The notes: generated by a model from the sequence alone, not told the origin. A DNA stretch of 64,000 nt from UBA1660 sp964462035 (GCA_964462035.1 CAYXAP010000020.1:61233-125232), one strand, 5' to 3'. Shown: positions 50,276-60,811, counted from the stretch's first letter. Numbers and translations: made by a program.

Positions 50276-53200
50276 GTGGCCATCTCGGCACCACCGGCGC
50301 ACGCCCTCGACCACATCGGCCCCTGGCGGATCGAGCAGGTGTTGGGCCGCGGCGGAGCCGGGACCGTATTCGCCGGTCGGGGCCCCGACGGTGCTCGGGT
50401 CGCCATCAAAGTACCGGACGAGGGTGGCGTTCGAGCCCAATGGCTCCTCCATGAGGCTCGATTCGCGGCGCGCCTGCGGCACCCGAACATCGTCTCCCTC
50501 GAGGGCCGGGGATCGCTTCCCGATGGGCGGCCGTACCTGGTGTACGAGTTGGTCGAAGGCCGGGCGCTGGACCAATGCGCCGACAGCCTGGCCGCCCGAG
50601 ACGTGGTCCGGGTGGGTGCCGAGCTCTTGTCCGCGCTGACCTACGCGCACGACGTCGGAGTGCTGCACCTGGATCTCTCACCGGCGAACGTGCTCCTCGA
50701 CGAAGAGGGCCGCGCGATGCTGACCGACTTCGGCCTGGCGATGAGCGACGACCGACGCAGTCGCGACGCGACTCGGCGCGCGTTGGTCGCAGGGACTCCC
50801 GGCTACCTCAGCCCGGAGCAGGCGATCGGTTCGGGCGGCGTCGGTCCGCGCGCCGACATCTACGGAGCGGGTGCCCTCCTCTATCGGCTGATCGCCGGCT
50901 TCCCCCCGCACTTCGGGTCGGACAGCACCGAGGTGATCCGGCGGACCCTGCACGGCGAGCCGCTGCCGCTGACGCCCCGGCCCGGGCTGCTCCTCAGCGA
51001 CGACGCCTGCAACCTGGTGATGGCCATGTTGGCCCGGGATCCGGAAGCACGGCCGGTGAGCGCCGCGCGCGCCCGGCGACGGTGGCTCGAAGCGACCGAC
51101 GGACTGCTGATGCTGCGGGACGGCCCACCGTCGAGCCCGACCCCAGCGGTCCCGCTGCGGCGCCCCGCGTCGTTCATGCTGACGGAGGTCGGCATCGCGG
51201 GGGACGCGCCCACGGCAGATGTCCGCGCGACTCGGACCAGCCGCCGGCGACCGCGGAACGCGGGTGACCGGGTGGTCGCTCCGGTCCCGCCGCTGGTCGG
51301 GCGGCGGGACGCGCTCGACGCGATGGCCGAGCACCGAGCCGAGAGCGGGTTGCTCTGGGTGGTGGGTGACGCGGGCGTGGGGGTCTCTCGGCTGCTGGAC
51401 GAGCACGTCCACCACCTGCATCGAGACGACGCGCTCGTCGCACGCGCCACCGGGCGGCGCGGGATCGCCGGGCTCCCCTGCGAGGTGCTCGCGGCGCTCC
51501 TGCTCGACCTGATGGACGGCTTCGGCCTGCCCACCTGGGCAGGAGCCGAACGGCTGGTCGCCGGCATCGAAGCGCTCACCACCACGCCGCTCGAAGCGGC
51601 GACGATCGCGCTCAGCGGTGCCCTCCTCGGCACGGGGCGTCCGACGACCGCCGCGACGCTGATGGAGTGCTTCCGCGCAGCGCTCCTCCTGCGCCCACAG
51701 GGACGCGCGCTGGCGATGGTGGTCGACGACGCGGACCGGATCGACGGCGCCAGCGAAGAGGTCCTGCGCCGCCTCGCCGCCGAGGGGGTCCAGGTGGTCC
51801 TGGGGGGCCGCGAAGGGCGCCCCGGCGACACGGTGCTCCGAGTCCAGCCGCTCGAGGCCAGGGAAGCCCGGGAGCTCGCGGCGTCCATCGGCGCGCCCGA
51901 TCCGGACGCCACGGTGGACGCGCTCGGTGGCTTGCCCGCCGCGATCGTGGCCTGTGCGCGCTTCGACGGGGACCCGCGGCGACGCATGCTCGACACGTTG
52001 AGCAGCGAGGGCCGAGCGCTCCTCGAAGCCGCAGCGCTCTTCGGCGGTGGCCACGTGCCGCTCCGCGCGCTCCCGGACATCGCGGCCGCCGCGAGCAAGG
52101 CGAGCGACCTGCCCGAGCTCGACGCACTCCTGGTGCCCATCCCTCGCGCCGCCGCGCGGCTCGAGCCCTGGGCGCGCGTCACCGACCCGGGGCTCCTCTC
52201 GGAGCTGACGCCCGACGCCGAGACCCGCGACCGCGCGATCCGCTGGCTCGCGCGCGAGTGCCGCGACCAGAGCTTCGGGGTGCAGGCGCTGACGGCGCGG
52301 CTCGCCGCCGACGCCGGGCAGATCGCGAAGGCCGCCTTCGCGGCGGCGGAGGCCGGGCGCCGAGCGGCCGGCTGCGACGCTCCCGAAGCTCAGGAGCTGC
52401 TGGCGCTGGCGCTGGAGCTCTCCACCGGCGTTCCCGAGGCGGTGGATCGCCCCGCCCTCGAGGCGGCGCTGGCCGAGCTCGAGGTGCGCACCGATCCGAG
52501 CGCCGCGTTCGAACGCGCCGGGCGCGTGGTGAGCGAAGCGCTACCGGAGCGACGCGTGCTTCGCGCGAGGATGCGGCGGCTGCAGGCGCAGGTGCGGATC
52601 GACGAGCGCGACTCCGAGTCCGCGCTGCTCCTCTTGAACCTCGGCCTGGCGCTCCTGGACGACCCCGGCGACCCCGAAGAGATGGCCGAGCTCCTCTCGA
52701 GCAAGGGCTGGGTGCTGGGCTATCTCCAAGGCGACAACGAGGCAGGCATCGCCCTCGGTCGCCGCGCCATCGCCATCGCCTCCAAGGTGGACACGCCGGC
52801 CTTCCAGGCGCGGCTCTGCGGAAAGCTCGGCGCCAACCAGCTTCGCGCGGGAGACTGGGACGGCCAACTCGCGACCAACCTCCGCGACCTCGGGCTGAGC
52901 GGCATCGCGCAGGACGTCTTCGGCGTGATGCGCGCCCACATCAACCTGGGCGTCTGCTACACGAACCGTGGTCTGCTGGGGCTCGCACGAGCGCATACCG
53001 CGGAGGCCGCGAGACTCGGTGACGACTTCGGCACCCTGCGCGCCGCACAGATCGCGTGGAACAACCTCGCGCTCATCGCCGCCGACGACGGCCGATGGGA
53101 GGACGCTCGCGAGGCGGCGGAAGAGTCCCGCTCCCGCTGCAGCAGCGAAGCGATGGAGATCGCCGAGACCTGGGAGGTGTTGCTGCGTTGCGAGCTCGCG

Positions 53201-53518
53201 GCTGGGAACGAGGCCGCCGCCCGCGCCGCGCTCGCGCGTCTCGAAGCACTCGCGACCGGCGCGGAGCGTGCGCTGGCAGTTCGGGCTGCGACGCGCTTCA
53301 TGGAGCCAGCGGACGCCATCGACACGCTCGACGGGGTGCTCTCCGAAGGCATCGGCGACCCCTACGACCGCGCGAAGACCGAGCTGGCCCTCGCGGCTGC
53401 CTACCGCGCCGCCGGCGACGACGTCGGCGCCGCCTCGCTCGAGCGTCGCGCGGACCAGGTGTTCACCACGCTGGGCGCGAACCCGGCGCTGGAACGCCGC
53501 CGCGTCGCCCCCATCTGA
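50276..53518 (+). CDS. Ser/Thr kinase fused to an AAA/STAND-like ATPase domain and TPR repeats
   Basis: A 1080-residue protein from GTG 50276. The N-terminal kinase (about 14-275) has LGRGGAGTVFAGR, VAIKV (Lys45), Glu60, HLDLSPAN (131-138) and LTDFGLA (DFG 151-153). The usual catalytic-loop Lys is Ser135. An ATPase-like domain follows (about 338-650), but its P-loop reads GDAGVGVS, with Val370 where Walker A needs Lys; the Walker B-like AMVVDDAD (480-487) remains. TPR-like repeats fill about 690-1060. The plan resembles the large kinase/AAA-TPR proteins of Myxococcota, but with a probably dead nucleotide site. Confidence 0.88.
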   Translation: MAISAPPAHALDHIGPWRIEQVLGRGGAGTVFAGRGPDGARVAIKVPDEGGVRAQWLLHEARFAARLRHPNIVSLEGRGSLPDGRPYLVYELVEGRALDQCADSLAARDVVRVGAELLSALTYAHDVGVLHLDLSPANVLLDEEGRAMLTDFGLAMSDDRRSRDATRRALVAGTPGYLSPEQAIGSGGVGPRADIYGAGALLYRLIAGFPPHFGSDSTEVIRRTLHGEPLPLTPRPGLLLSDDACNLVMAMLARDPEARPVSAARARRRWLEATDGLLMLRDGPPSSPTPAVPLRRPASFMLTEVGIAGDAPTADVRATRTSRRRPRNAGDRVVAPVPPLVGRRDALDAMAEHRAESGLLWVVGDAGVGVSRLLDEHVHHLHRDDALVARATGRRGIAGLPCEVLAALLLDLMDGFGLPTWAGAERLVAGIEALTTTPLEAATIALSGALLGTGRPTTAATLMECFRAALLLRPQGRALAMVVDDADRIDGASEEVLRRLAAEGVQVVLGGREGRPGDTVLRVQPLEAREARELAASIGAPDPDATVDALGGLPAAIVACARFDGDPRRRMLDTLSSEGRALLEAAALFGGGHVPLRALPDIAAAASKASDLPELDALLVPIPRAAARLEPWARVTDPGLLSELTPDAETRDRAIRWLARECRDQSFGVQALTARLAADAGQIAKAAFAAAEAGRRAAGCDAPEAQELLALALELSTGVPEAVDRPALEAALAELEVRTDPSAAFERAGRVVSEALPERRVLRARMRRLQAQVRIDERDSESALLLLNLGLALLDDPGDPEEMAELLSSKGWVLGYLQGDNEAGIALGRRAIAIASKVDTPAFQARLCGKLGANQLRAGDWDGQLATNLRDLGLSGIAQDVFGVMRAHINLGVCYTNRGLLGLARAHTAEAARLGDDFGTLRAAQIAWNNLALIAADDGRWEDAREAAEESRSRCSSEAMEIAETWEVLLRCELAAGNEAAARAALARLEALATGAERALAVRAATRFMEPADAIDTLDGVLSEGIGDPYDRAKTELALAAAYRAAGDDVGAASLERRADQVFTTLGANPALERRRVAPI

Positions 53519-53522
53519 GGGC

Positions 53523-54248
53523 TCACCCGCCGATCCAGCGAAGCAGGAGCACCACCAGCCCCACGTAGGTCGCCATGACCAGCGAGAGCCGCAGGTGCCG
53601 GGCCCACCAACCGACCAGGAAGCCGAGCGTGTGGCCCGCCCGGTAGGCGAAGGTCGGCGGCTCGTCCGCGCGAGGAGCTCGGAGGGCGTCCCCGAGGAAG
53701 CCGCTGGGGACCTCGCTCTGGAGCACGCGGACGTCGACGCCGACGACGGCGCGCCCTCGATCGCGGTAGCCGCCGGCGGTGCCACCAGTGATCGCGGAGC
53801 CCACCATCGTGACCCGCTCGTCCAGCTGCAGGTCGACCCGCTCCACCCAAAGGTCGAAGACCGGCCAGCGGAAGTAGTCGGGTGAGTAGCCGAGCTCGGC
53901 GAAGAGGAGTCGCTCGTCCGCTGCGACCTGGAGGAGCAGGCGAATCCGTCGACGGCTGCGGCTGCCGCCGGACACGAGCGCTCCGTCCAGCTGAAGCTCG
54001 ACCGACGAGCCGTCGACGAGCTGGACCGCCACCGGGCCAGTCCAGGTTCGGGCCAGCACGCCGCCCGTCGGGTGCAAGACCGAGATCAGTGTAGCCGCTC
54101 GAACCACACGGCCGTCGAACCGCTCCACCGGGTCATGGAAGGCAGCTGCTGCACCGCGCACCACTCCGGAGTGGATTTCGTTGCACGGAACCGCATCGTC
54201 GCCTCGATCGCCCGTGCGTCGTCGGAGGGTGGTGTCGTGCGTTGCCAT
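53523..54248 (-). CDS. Membrane-anchored protein with possible E3-like topology, function unknown
   Basis: A 241-residue protein from ATG 54248. It has a beta-rich soluble region (about 30-165, with GRVVRAATLISV, GPVAVQLVDGSSVELQLDG and LWVERVDLQLDE strands) and membrane helices at about 195-212 and 218-237 near the C-terminus. The form resembles E3-ligase-like or signal-relay membrane proteins that end in two helices, but no motif is decisive. It is four bases from the convergent kinase stop. Confidence 0.6.
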   Translation of the reverse strand: MATHDTTLRRRTGDRGDDAVPCNEIHSGVVRGAAAAFHDPVERFDGRVVRAATLISVLHPTGGVLARTWTGPVAVQLVDGSSVELQLDGALVSGGSRSRRRIRLLLQVAADERLLFAELGYSPDYFRWPVFDLWVERVDLQLDERVTMVGSAITGGTAGGYRDRGRAVVGVDVRVLQSEVPSGFLGDALRAPRADEPPTFAYRAGHTLGFLVGWWARHLRLSLVMATYVGLVVLLLRWIGG

Positions 54249-54280
54249 CGCCCCAGGCAACTGCACGGCGCGTGCCGCGT

Positions 54281-56029
54281 TCAGAGCTCGCGGCGGATCG
54301 CTCGGAGATCGAAGAGCTCGCCGATGAGCTTCTCACGGAGCGCCGCGGGCACCCAGGGGAGCGCCCGGGCGGCGAACTCGGCCGTCCATGGCGTCGCGTA
54401 GCGCGGCTGCGGCTCGGCCGCGCGGGCCGCGGTGAAGATCGCCTCGGCGACGTCTTCGGCTTCGCCGCCGACGGCGTCGAGACGACCGATCAGCCGCTCC
54501 ATCCGATCGAAGGCCGGCCGCCAAGCTTCACCGGTATCGCGCTCGCGATAGGGCTCGACCGTTCGGCGCGCGGCTGCCGCAAAACCGGTGCGGATGAATG
54601 CCGGCTCCACGAGGATCACGTCCACGCCAAACGAACCGAGCTCCTGGCGGAGCGCGTCGGAGAGCGCCTCGAGCGCGAACTTGCTCGCGTGGTAGACGCC
54701 CATGAAGGGGAAGGCGACGAGCCCGGCGACGCTGGAGACCTGGACGATTCGCCCGGCCCCGCGGTCGCACATCTGCGGAGCGAAGGCGCGGACCATGCGC
54801 ATGGGCCCGAGCACGTTCACGTCGAGTTGCCGACGGAGCGCGTCGAGATCGACGACGTCGACCGGGCCGAGCTCGGCGTAGCCAGCGTTGTTCACCAAGA
54901 GGTCGAGGTCACCGAAGTCCTCGTGCACCTTCCGCGCGACGTGGACCACGTCCCGGCGGGAGGTGACGTCGAGGACCTCGGTCTCGACCGAGAGTTGCTC
55001 CGCGACCAGCGCGACGTGGAGCCGTTCGAGGGCGTCGGCGTCGCGGTCGGTGGCCACCACTCGGTAGCCCGCGCGGGCGAGCCGGCGCACGGTGGCCGCT
55101 CCGATCCCGCCGGCGGCGCCAGTGACCAGCGCCACCGGGCGCTCCTGCAGCACGGTGGACGTCAGCGGCGCCGTTCGTCGGGGGCGCAGCCCGAGCACCG
55201 AGCGCACGGCGTTGTCGAAGGTGCGCGTGGGCAGCAGCCGCTTCGCGACCAACTGGCCGGCGCTGCCGAAGGAAGGGGTCACCGCACGGCGAGGCGCACG
55301 GCGGCTCGTGAGCGCTCGGACGACGCTCTGGGCGACGCGCTCCGGCGGCGCGCCGAAGCCGGCCACTGCGCGTTCGAGGCTCTGCAGCCGGTCGATGACG
55401 CCGTTCCAGCGCGAGCCGGAGCTGCGCTTCGCGTCGAGGCCACCGAAGGCGTCTCGGATGAAGCCGGTCTGCCGCACCGAGCCCGGCTCCACGAGGGTGA
55501 CGTCGATGCCGAAGAGCGCGAGCTCCATGCGCCACGCTTCGCAGAGCCCCCGCAGCGCGTGCATCGAAGAGCCGTAGGCGCCGTGGGTCGCGAGCGTCAC
55601 GCGGTCGAGCACGCTGGCGACGACGATCACCCGCCCGCGGCCCCGGGCCTTCATCGGCTCGAGCAGCGCGCGCGTCACCGCCAGGAAGCCGACGACGTTG
55701 ACCTCGAAGTGACGACGCAGGGCTGCATCGGTCACCGTCAGCAGCGGCCCGAGCTCGGCGATGCCGGCAGCGTGGACGATGGCGTCGACGCCCTCGCCCC
55801 CCGTCGCCTCGAGGATCTCTCGACGAGCCGCCTCGATCGACGGCTCGGAGGTGACGTCCAGCTCGAGCCCATGGATGGCCGACGAGCCGCGGGATAGCGA
55901 GAGCAGCGCCTCGACGTTGCGGCCGGACGCGAAGACCTCACAGCCTTCGGCGACGAGCGCTTCGACGACGGCGCGTCCGACGCCACCGGTGGCGCCGGTC
56001 ACGAGGACCCGTTTGACTTCGGTGCTCAC
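54281..56029 (-). CDS. Tandem short-chain dehydrogenase (two SDR domains)
   Basis: A 582-residue protein from GTG 56029 with two full SDR folds. Domain 1 (about 6-260) has TGATGGVG, HAAG and Ser139, but its active-site tetrad reads YGSSM (Tyr152, Met156), lacking the catalytic Lys. Domain 2 (about 298-560) has TGAAGGIG, NNAG, Ser433 and YHASK (Tyr446, Lys450), so it should be active. SDRs reduce or oxidise alcohol/ketone groups with NAD(P)H; the substrate is not known. Both domains seem to descend from one duplication. Domain 1 may now be structural or regulatory. Confidence 0.9.
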   Translation of the reverse strand: MSTEVKRVLVTGATGGVGRAVVEALVAEGCEVFASGRNVEALLSLSRGSSAIHGLELDVTSEPSIEAARREILEATGGEGVDAIVHAAGIAELGPLLTVTDAALRRHFEVNVVGFLAVTRALLEPMKARGRGRVIVVASVLDRVTLATHGAYGSSMHALRGLCEAWRMELALFGIDVTLVEPGSVRQTGFIRDAFGGLDAKRSSGSRWNGVIDRLQSLERAVAGFGAPPERVAQSVVRALTSRRAPRRAVTPSFGSAGQLVAKRLLPTRTFDNAVRSVLGLRPRRTAPLTSTVLQERPVALVTGAAGGIGAATVRRLARAGYRVVATDRDADALERLHVALVAEQLSVETEVLDVTSRRDVVHVARKVHEDFGDLDLLVNNAGYAELGPVDVVDLDALRRQLDVNVLGPMRMVRAFAPQMCDRGAGRIVQVSSVAGLVAFPFMGVYHASKFALEALSDALRQELGSFGVDVILVEPAFIRTGFAAAARRTVEPYRERDTGEAWRPAFDRMERLIGRLDAVGGEAEDVAEAIFTAARAAEPQPRYATPWTAEFAARALPWVPAALREKLIGELFDLRAIRREL

Positions 56030-56045
56030 GAATGGACGCTCCGTT

Positions 56046-57740
56046 CTAGAAGCTCGATGGGGGCTCGCAGTAGGCGCCGCTGGCGTCGGCCACGCAGGTC
56101 CCGAAGCTGCCGCAGTCGCCATCGGCACACCGCGGCAAGCAGACGCTCGTGGTACCGACCACTCCCGACACGCAGCGGTACCCATCCCGGCAAGCGGAAT
56201 CGCCGGAGCAGATCCGGAGGCAGTAGCTGGTGTTGGCGAAGCGCCCGCACGCGCCGAGCGGCCCGCAGAGGCCCGGACCCATCGTCGGCGTGCCGGGGGC
56301 TGCGCAGTCGACGACCGTGCAGTAGCCGTCGTCGAACCCGGTGTCGGCGCCGACGAGACAGCGGCCGAAACCGTACGGCGAGGCGCAGTCGGCGTCGACG
56401 TCGCAGGATGCGCCGGTGTTCGGACTCACCATGGTGGCGTTGCCCGGCGCGCAGACACCGGACTCGTCGGTGGGGGTGCCCCGCCACCAGCAGGTCTCGT
56501 CGCTCGGGCAGCCGCCCTGCTGTCCCCAGGTCGACGGGTCCGTCAGATCGACCCCCTCGCCGACGGTACACGACGCTCCGCAATAGCGGCTGAAGCCGTA
56601 GGCCCGTCGCGTCAGGCAGTCTTGGTTCGGGGGACAGCCGCAAGCGTCCATGTCACCGGTGCACGGGCCGATGCCACTGCAGTGGAAGTCGTCGCAATCG
56701 GCGAAGCCGTTGCCGTCGTTGTCGCACTCGTCGGCGCAGGCGGCGGGCGTACGCTCGAGCCGCGCGGGTAGGCCACATCCGCCGCAGCTCGGGAAGATGT
56801 TGCACTCGAAGTCCATGCAGTCCGTGAAGGTGTTCCCGTCGTTGTCGCAGCCGTCCATACAAGCAGCGGCGGTGTTCTCCGGACCGAGCTCACACATCAC
56901 CAGGCCCTCGTCGACCCTGTCGTCGCAGTCGTCATCTTCGTCGTTCAGGACCTCCGGGTTGCCGGGGAATCGCGTCGAGTCTGCGTCGTCGCAGTCCTCG
57001 CCGCCGCACTCCAGTCGGTTCACCCCGTCCCCGTCGGCGTCGCCGCCGTCGGCGCAGATGGGCTCGTCGGTGCACGCGTCGGTGGCTTCGTCGCAGCCGA
57101 GGGGTGGCATGCAGGGGGGCGTCCCGGGAACGCAACCGTCCGCGCGCGCATCTTCGCTGGTGGGATCGCAAGCGGCCGTTCCGTTGCAGTAGGCGCCGTC
57201 CTCACACTCGCCATCGTTCGCGCAGACCGGAGCGGGGACGTCCGGCGCCGGCACTCGACCGCCCGTGTAGACGGGAAGCTCGGCTGGGTCCCGCGCGTCG
57301 TTGACGCAGCTGCCGACCGTGCAGGTCTGCTGTGCCGGGCAGCTCCGGTCGATGCAGGGGCCGCGCAACACCATGTAGAGGATGCGGGACTCGTCCGGGA
57401 CGTAGACGCCTCGGGCGGTCTTCTCCACGAAGATGCCGCCACCATCACGAGCCACCACCGACACGCGCCACTGGCGGGTCGCGTCGCCGTCGCGTGGAGT
57501 GAACGAGAACTGGAAGGGCAGGTCGGTCAGCGCGACGTCGAAGGTGCCGTCGGGCGCGTCTTCGAAGAACATCTCCCCCGGCGCGCGACCGGCGATCACC
57601 ACCTGCAGGTCGTTCGCCCGGCCCCGAACGGCGTCGTCCGCGTCGACGTAGACCACGATCTCCGTGGCCGGCGGCACGGCGTCGTCACCACAAGAGATCG
57701 TCAAGAGTAGGAAGGCGCAGATCGCTCGACGCATGGTCAT
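56046..57740 (-). CDS. MopE-like cysteine-rich lipoprotein
   Basis: A 564-residue exported protein. ATG 57740 is taken as start because it overlaps the TGA of the upstream TPR gene (ATGA); ATG 57734 is also possible. The lipobox is TISC. A beta domain (about 20-120) is followed by Cys-rich segments. The central stretch has Asp-rich units (DGDADGDGV, CGGEDCDDADSTRFPGNPE, NDEDDDCDDRVDEG) that match the metal-binding MopE-like motif, then repeats of the form C.....ACxDxCDNDGxxFxDC. Likely surface-exposed and Ca2+- or Cu-binding; function unknown. Confidence 0.83.
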   Translation of the reverse strand: MTMRRAICAFLLLTISCGDDAVPPATEIVVYVDADDAVRGRANDLQVVIAGRAPGEMFFEDAPDGTFDVALTDLPFQFSFTPRDGDATRQWRVSVVARDGGGIFVEKTARGVYVPDESRILYMVLRGPCIDRSCPAQQTCTVGSCVNDARDPAELPVYTGGRVPAPDVPAPVCANDGECEDGAYCNGTAACDPTSEDARADGCVPGTPPCMPPLGCDEATDACTDEPICADGGDADGDGVNRLECGGEDCDDADSTRFPGNPEVLNDEDDDCDDRVDEGLVMCELGPENTAAACMDGCDNDGNTFTDCMDFECNIFPSCGGCGLPARLERTPAACADECDNDGNGFADCDDFHCSGIGPCTGDMDACGCPPNQDCLTRRAYGFSRYCGASCTVGEGVDLTDPSTWGQQGGCPSDETCWWRGTPTDESGVCAPGNATMVSPNTGASCDVDADCASPYGFGRCLVGADTGFDDGYCTVVDCAAPGTPTMGPGLCGPLGACGRFANTSYCLRICSGDSACRDGYRCVSGVVGTTSVCLPRCADGDCGSFGTCVADASGAYCEPPSSF

Positions 57741-58399
57741 TGCCACTGCCCCAACGCGTAGACGGTTCGCCCGAGGTCGCTCTCGGCGTATTGCGGCTCG
57801 GGATCGTCACCGCCGGAGAGACCGACCGCGAGGCCGACGGCCAGACCGACCACCACCACGCCGACGATCACACCGATCCACCACTTGGACGAGCTGGACT
57901 CCTCTTCGACCGGCGGCGGCGCTTGGTCGCTCTCCTCGAGCGCGAGGTCATCGGCGTCCATGCCTGCCGGATCGAGGTCCCGATCGGGATCGGGGTCCGG
58001 CTCGGTCGCGACCGGCTCGGGATCCGGAGCCGGGTCCGGCTGCTGTGCAGCCACCGAGCGCCGGAGGAACTCGACCCGGCGCTGGGCGACGTCCCGGTTC
58101 GACGTGCTGGCTGGTGTCTCGGCGAGGAAACGCTCGAACGCTTCGAGCGCGACCGCGTCCTGCCGCAAGCGATCAGCCGTCTGGCCGATGTTGTAGAGGA
58201 GCTCCGGCCTCCCGGAGAGCTCGAAGGCCTCCTGGAAACGCTCGAGGGCCGCCTCGTAGCGACCGGCATCGTACGCCGCGCGTCCCGCCATGAAGAGGGC
58301 ACGGGCCTCCTCCTCGCGGTCGTTCTGCCCGAACGCCGTCCCGGCCATGGAAACCATGGTCGAAAGGCAGACGAAGCAAACCAGCAATCCCTCTCGCAT
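57737..58399 (-). CDS. TPR-repeat protein with C-terminal membrane helix
   Basis: A 220-residue protein from ATG 58399 with a signal peptide (cleavage near TAFGQ). TPR motifs (about 28-115: ARALFMAGRAAYDAGRYEAA and ELLYNIGQTADRLRQ) precede a Pro/Asp-rich linker (about 118-170). A glycine/valine-rich membrane helix (about 172-194) comes next. The layout is common in myxobacterial periplasmic TPR proteins. It is coupled to the MopE-like gene by a four-base overlap, so the two products may work together at the envelope. Confidence 0.8.
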   Translation of the reverse strand: MREGLLVCFVCLSTMVSMAGTAFGQNDREEEARALFMAGRAAYDAGRYEAALERFQEAFELSGRPELLYNIGQTADRLRQDAVALEAFERFLAETPASTSNRDVAQRRVEFLRRSVAAQQPDPAPDPEPVATEPDPDPDRDLDPAGMDADDLALEESDQAPPPVEEESSSSKWWIGVIVGVVVVGLAVGLAVGLSGGDDPEPQYAESDLGRTVYALGQWQ

Positions 58400-58485
58400 T
58401 TTACGGGGGGAGAGTGGCCGACCGGCCGGGGGAACGCAACGGGTTCCAGAGTGAGCAAGCGCAGCGTGTCCCCACCGCGGGCGAC

Positions 58486-58491
58486 TAGCCT
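58486..58491 (+). promoter_or_regulatory. Putative -10 element (TAGCCT) of pruA
   Basis: TAGCCT ends seven bases before the ATG at 58499. Confidence 0.4.
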
Positions 58492-58498
58492 GGGGGCG

Positions 58499-60117
<1,619 letters not shown>

Positions 60118-60121
<4 letters not shown>

Positions 60122-60309
60122 GCGACGGCGACGAGACCGAAGCGGAGTCCACGGACGAGGCGTCCGAGGAGCCGTCCCACCGAGTGAAGGGCGAAGCTCA
60201 CAAAGGCGCGATCCCCGCGAAGGAGCTCCTGCGCGTCGTCATCATCGGCATCCCGGTGATGATCGCCGCCTGGTACTTCCTGCTCTGGATGAAGGGCGGC
60301 TTCCGCTAG
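60118..60309 (+). CDS. Small membrane protein coupled to pruA
   Basis: A 63-residue protein from GTG 60118, which overlaps the pruA stop (GTGA). An acidic N-terminus (about 1-20, Glu/Asp/Ser) is followed by a basic patch and one membrane helix (about 38-57). It is too short for family assignment. The coupling suggests it is really translated, perhaps to bind P5C dehydrogenase to the membrane; this is inference only. Confidence 0.6.
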
Positions 60310-60314
60310 CGCGC

Positions 60315-60746
60315 TCAGCCGATCAGCGGCCCGGAGCCGACGGCGGTCCACGACTCGTCGCGGCCATCGAGGATCGCCACGTCGATCCGGTCGCGAGGGA
60401 TATCCTCGAGCACGTCGAGGTTCACCGTGATGAAGTCGCCACCCAGCAGCTCCATCGACCCGGTGCCGTAGACATGAACCCCGCACTTGCCGCAGAAGAC
60501 GAACGCACCGACCTCGGGCTTCGGCTCGTAGCGCGCTTCGGTCTCGCTCTTCAGCACCCGAAAGGCGCTCGGCGGTATCAGCATCGTCACCGCCGCGCGC
60601 CGTCGGCAGAACGTGCAGTTGCAGCGCATCGGCACGTTGTACGGCGTCGCCGGCTCGAAGATGTTCAGGTCGGCCTCCACCTCGATGCCGCCACAGTGGC
60701 AGCGTCCTCGGTAGGTGCGGGGCTCGTGGGATTCGTGCTTGGTCAT
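60315..60746 (-). CDS. GFA/CENP-V-domain protein
   Basis: A 143-residue zinc-binding protein from ATG 60746. The GFA/CENP-V cysteine set is present: GRCHCGG, then MRCNCTFCRRR, then FVFCGKCGVHVYG, in the usual order, with strands between. Members include glutathione-dependent formaldehyde-activating enzyme (whose activity is disputed) and proteins of unknown activity. It faces away from a WYL regulator gene with a palindromic site between them, so it may be its target. Confidence 0.85.
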   Translation of the reverse strand: MTKHESHEPRTYRGRCHCGGIEVEADLNIFEPATPYNVPMRCNCTFCRRRAAVTMLIPPSAFRVLKSETEARYEPKPEVGAFVFCGKCGVHVYGTGSMELLGGDFITVNLDVLEDIPRDRIDVAILDGRDESWTAVGSGPLIG

Positions 60747-60753
60747 GGGGAGA

Positions 60754-60759
60754 ACGCTA
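60754..60759 (-). promoter_or_regulatory. Putative -10 element (TAGCGT) of the GFA gene
   Basis: TAGCGT on the reverse strand ends seven bases before the ATG at 60746. Confidence 0.4.
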
Positions 60760-60770
60760 CGAGCCATTGC

Positions 60771-60785
60771 GGACAGTTTCTGTCC
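60771..60785. promoter_or_regulatory. Candidate operator between the GFA and WYL-regulator genes
   Basis: GGACAG-TTT-CTGTCC is a perfect six-base inverted repeat with a three-base spacer in the 65-base divergent gap. It lies where the -35 box of the rightward gene would be, as expected of an operator bound by the WYL regulator. Confidence 0.6.
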
Positions 60786-60799
60786 TCGACCTTCGGCAC

Positions 60800-60805
60800 T
60801 ATGCT
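60800..60805 (+). promoter_or_regulatory. Putative -10 element (TATGCT) of the WYL regulator gene
   Basis: TATGCT ends six bases before the ATG at 60812, so the message would be leaderless. The operator at 60771 is just upstream. Confidence 0.5.
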
Positions 60806-60811
60806 CGAGTC

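Noticed and set aside
57740..58498. Upstream extension of pruA over 253 codons
   Set aside because: It is antisense to the TPR protein, and the enzyme family begins at the ATG at 58499.
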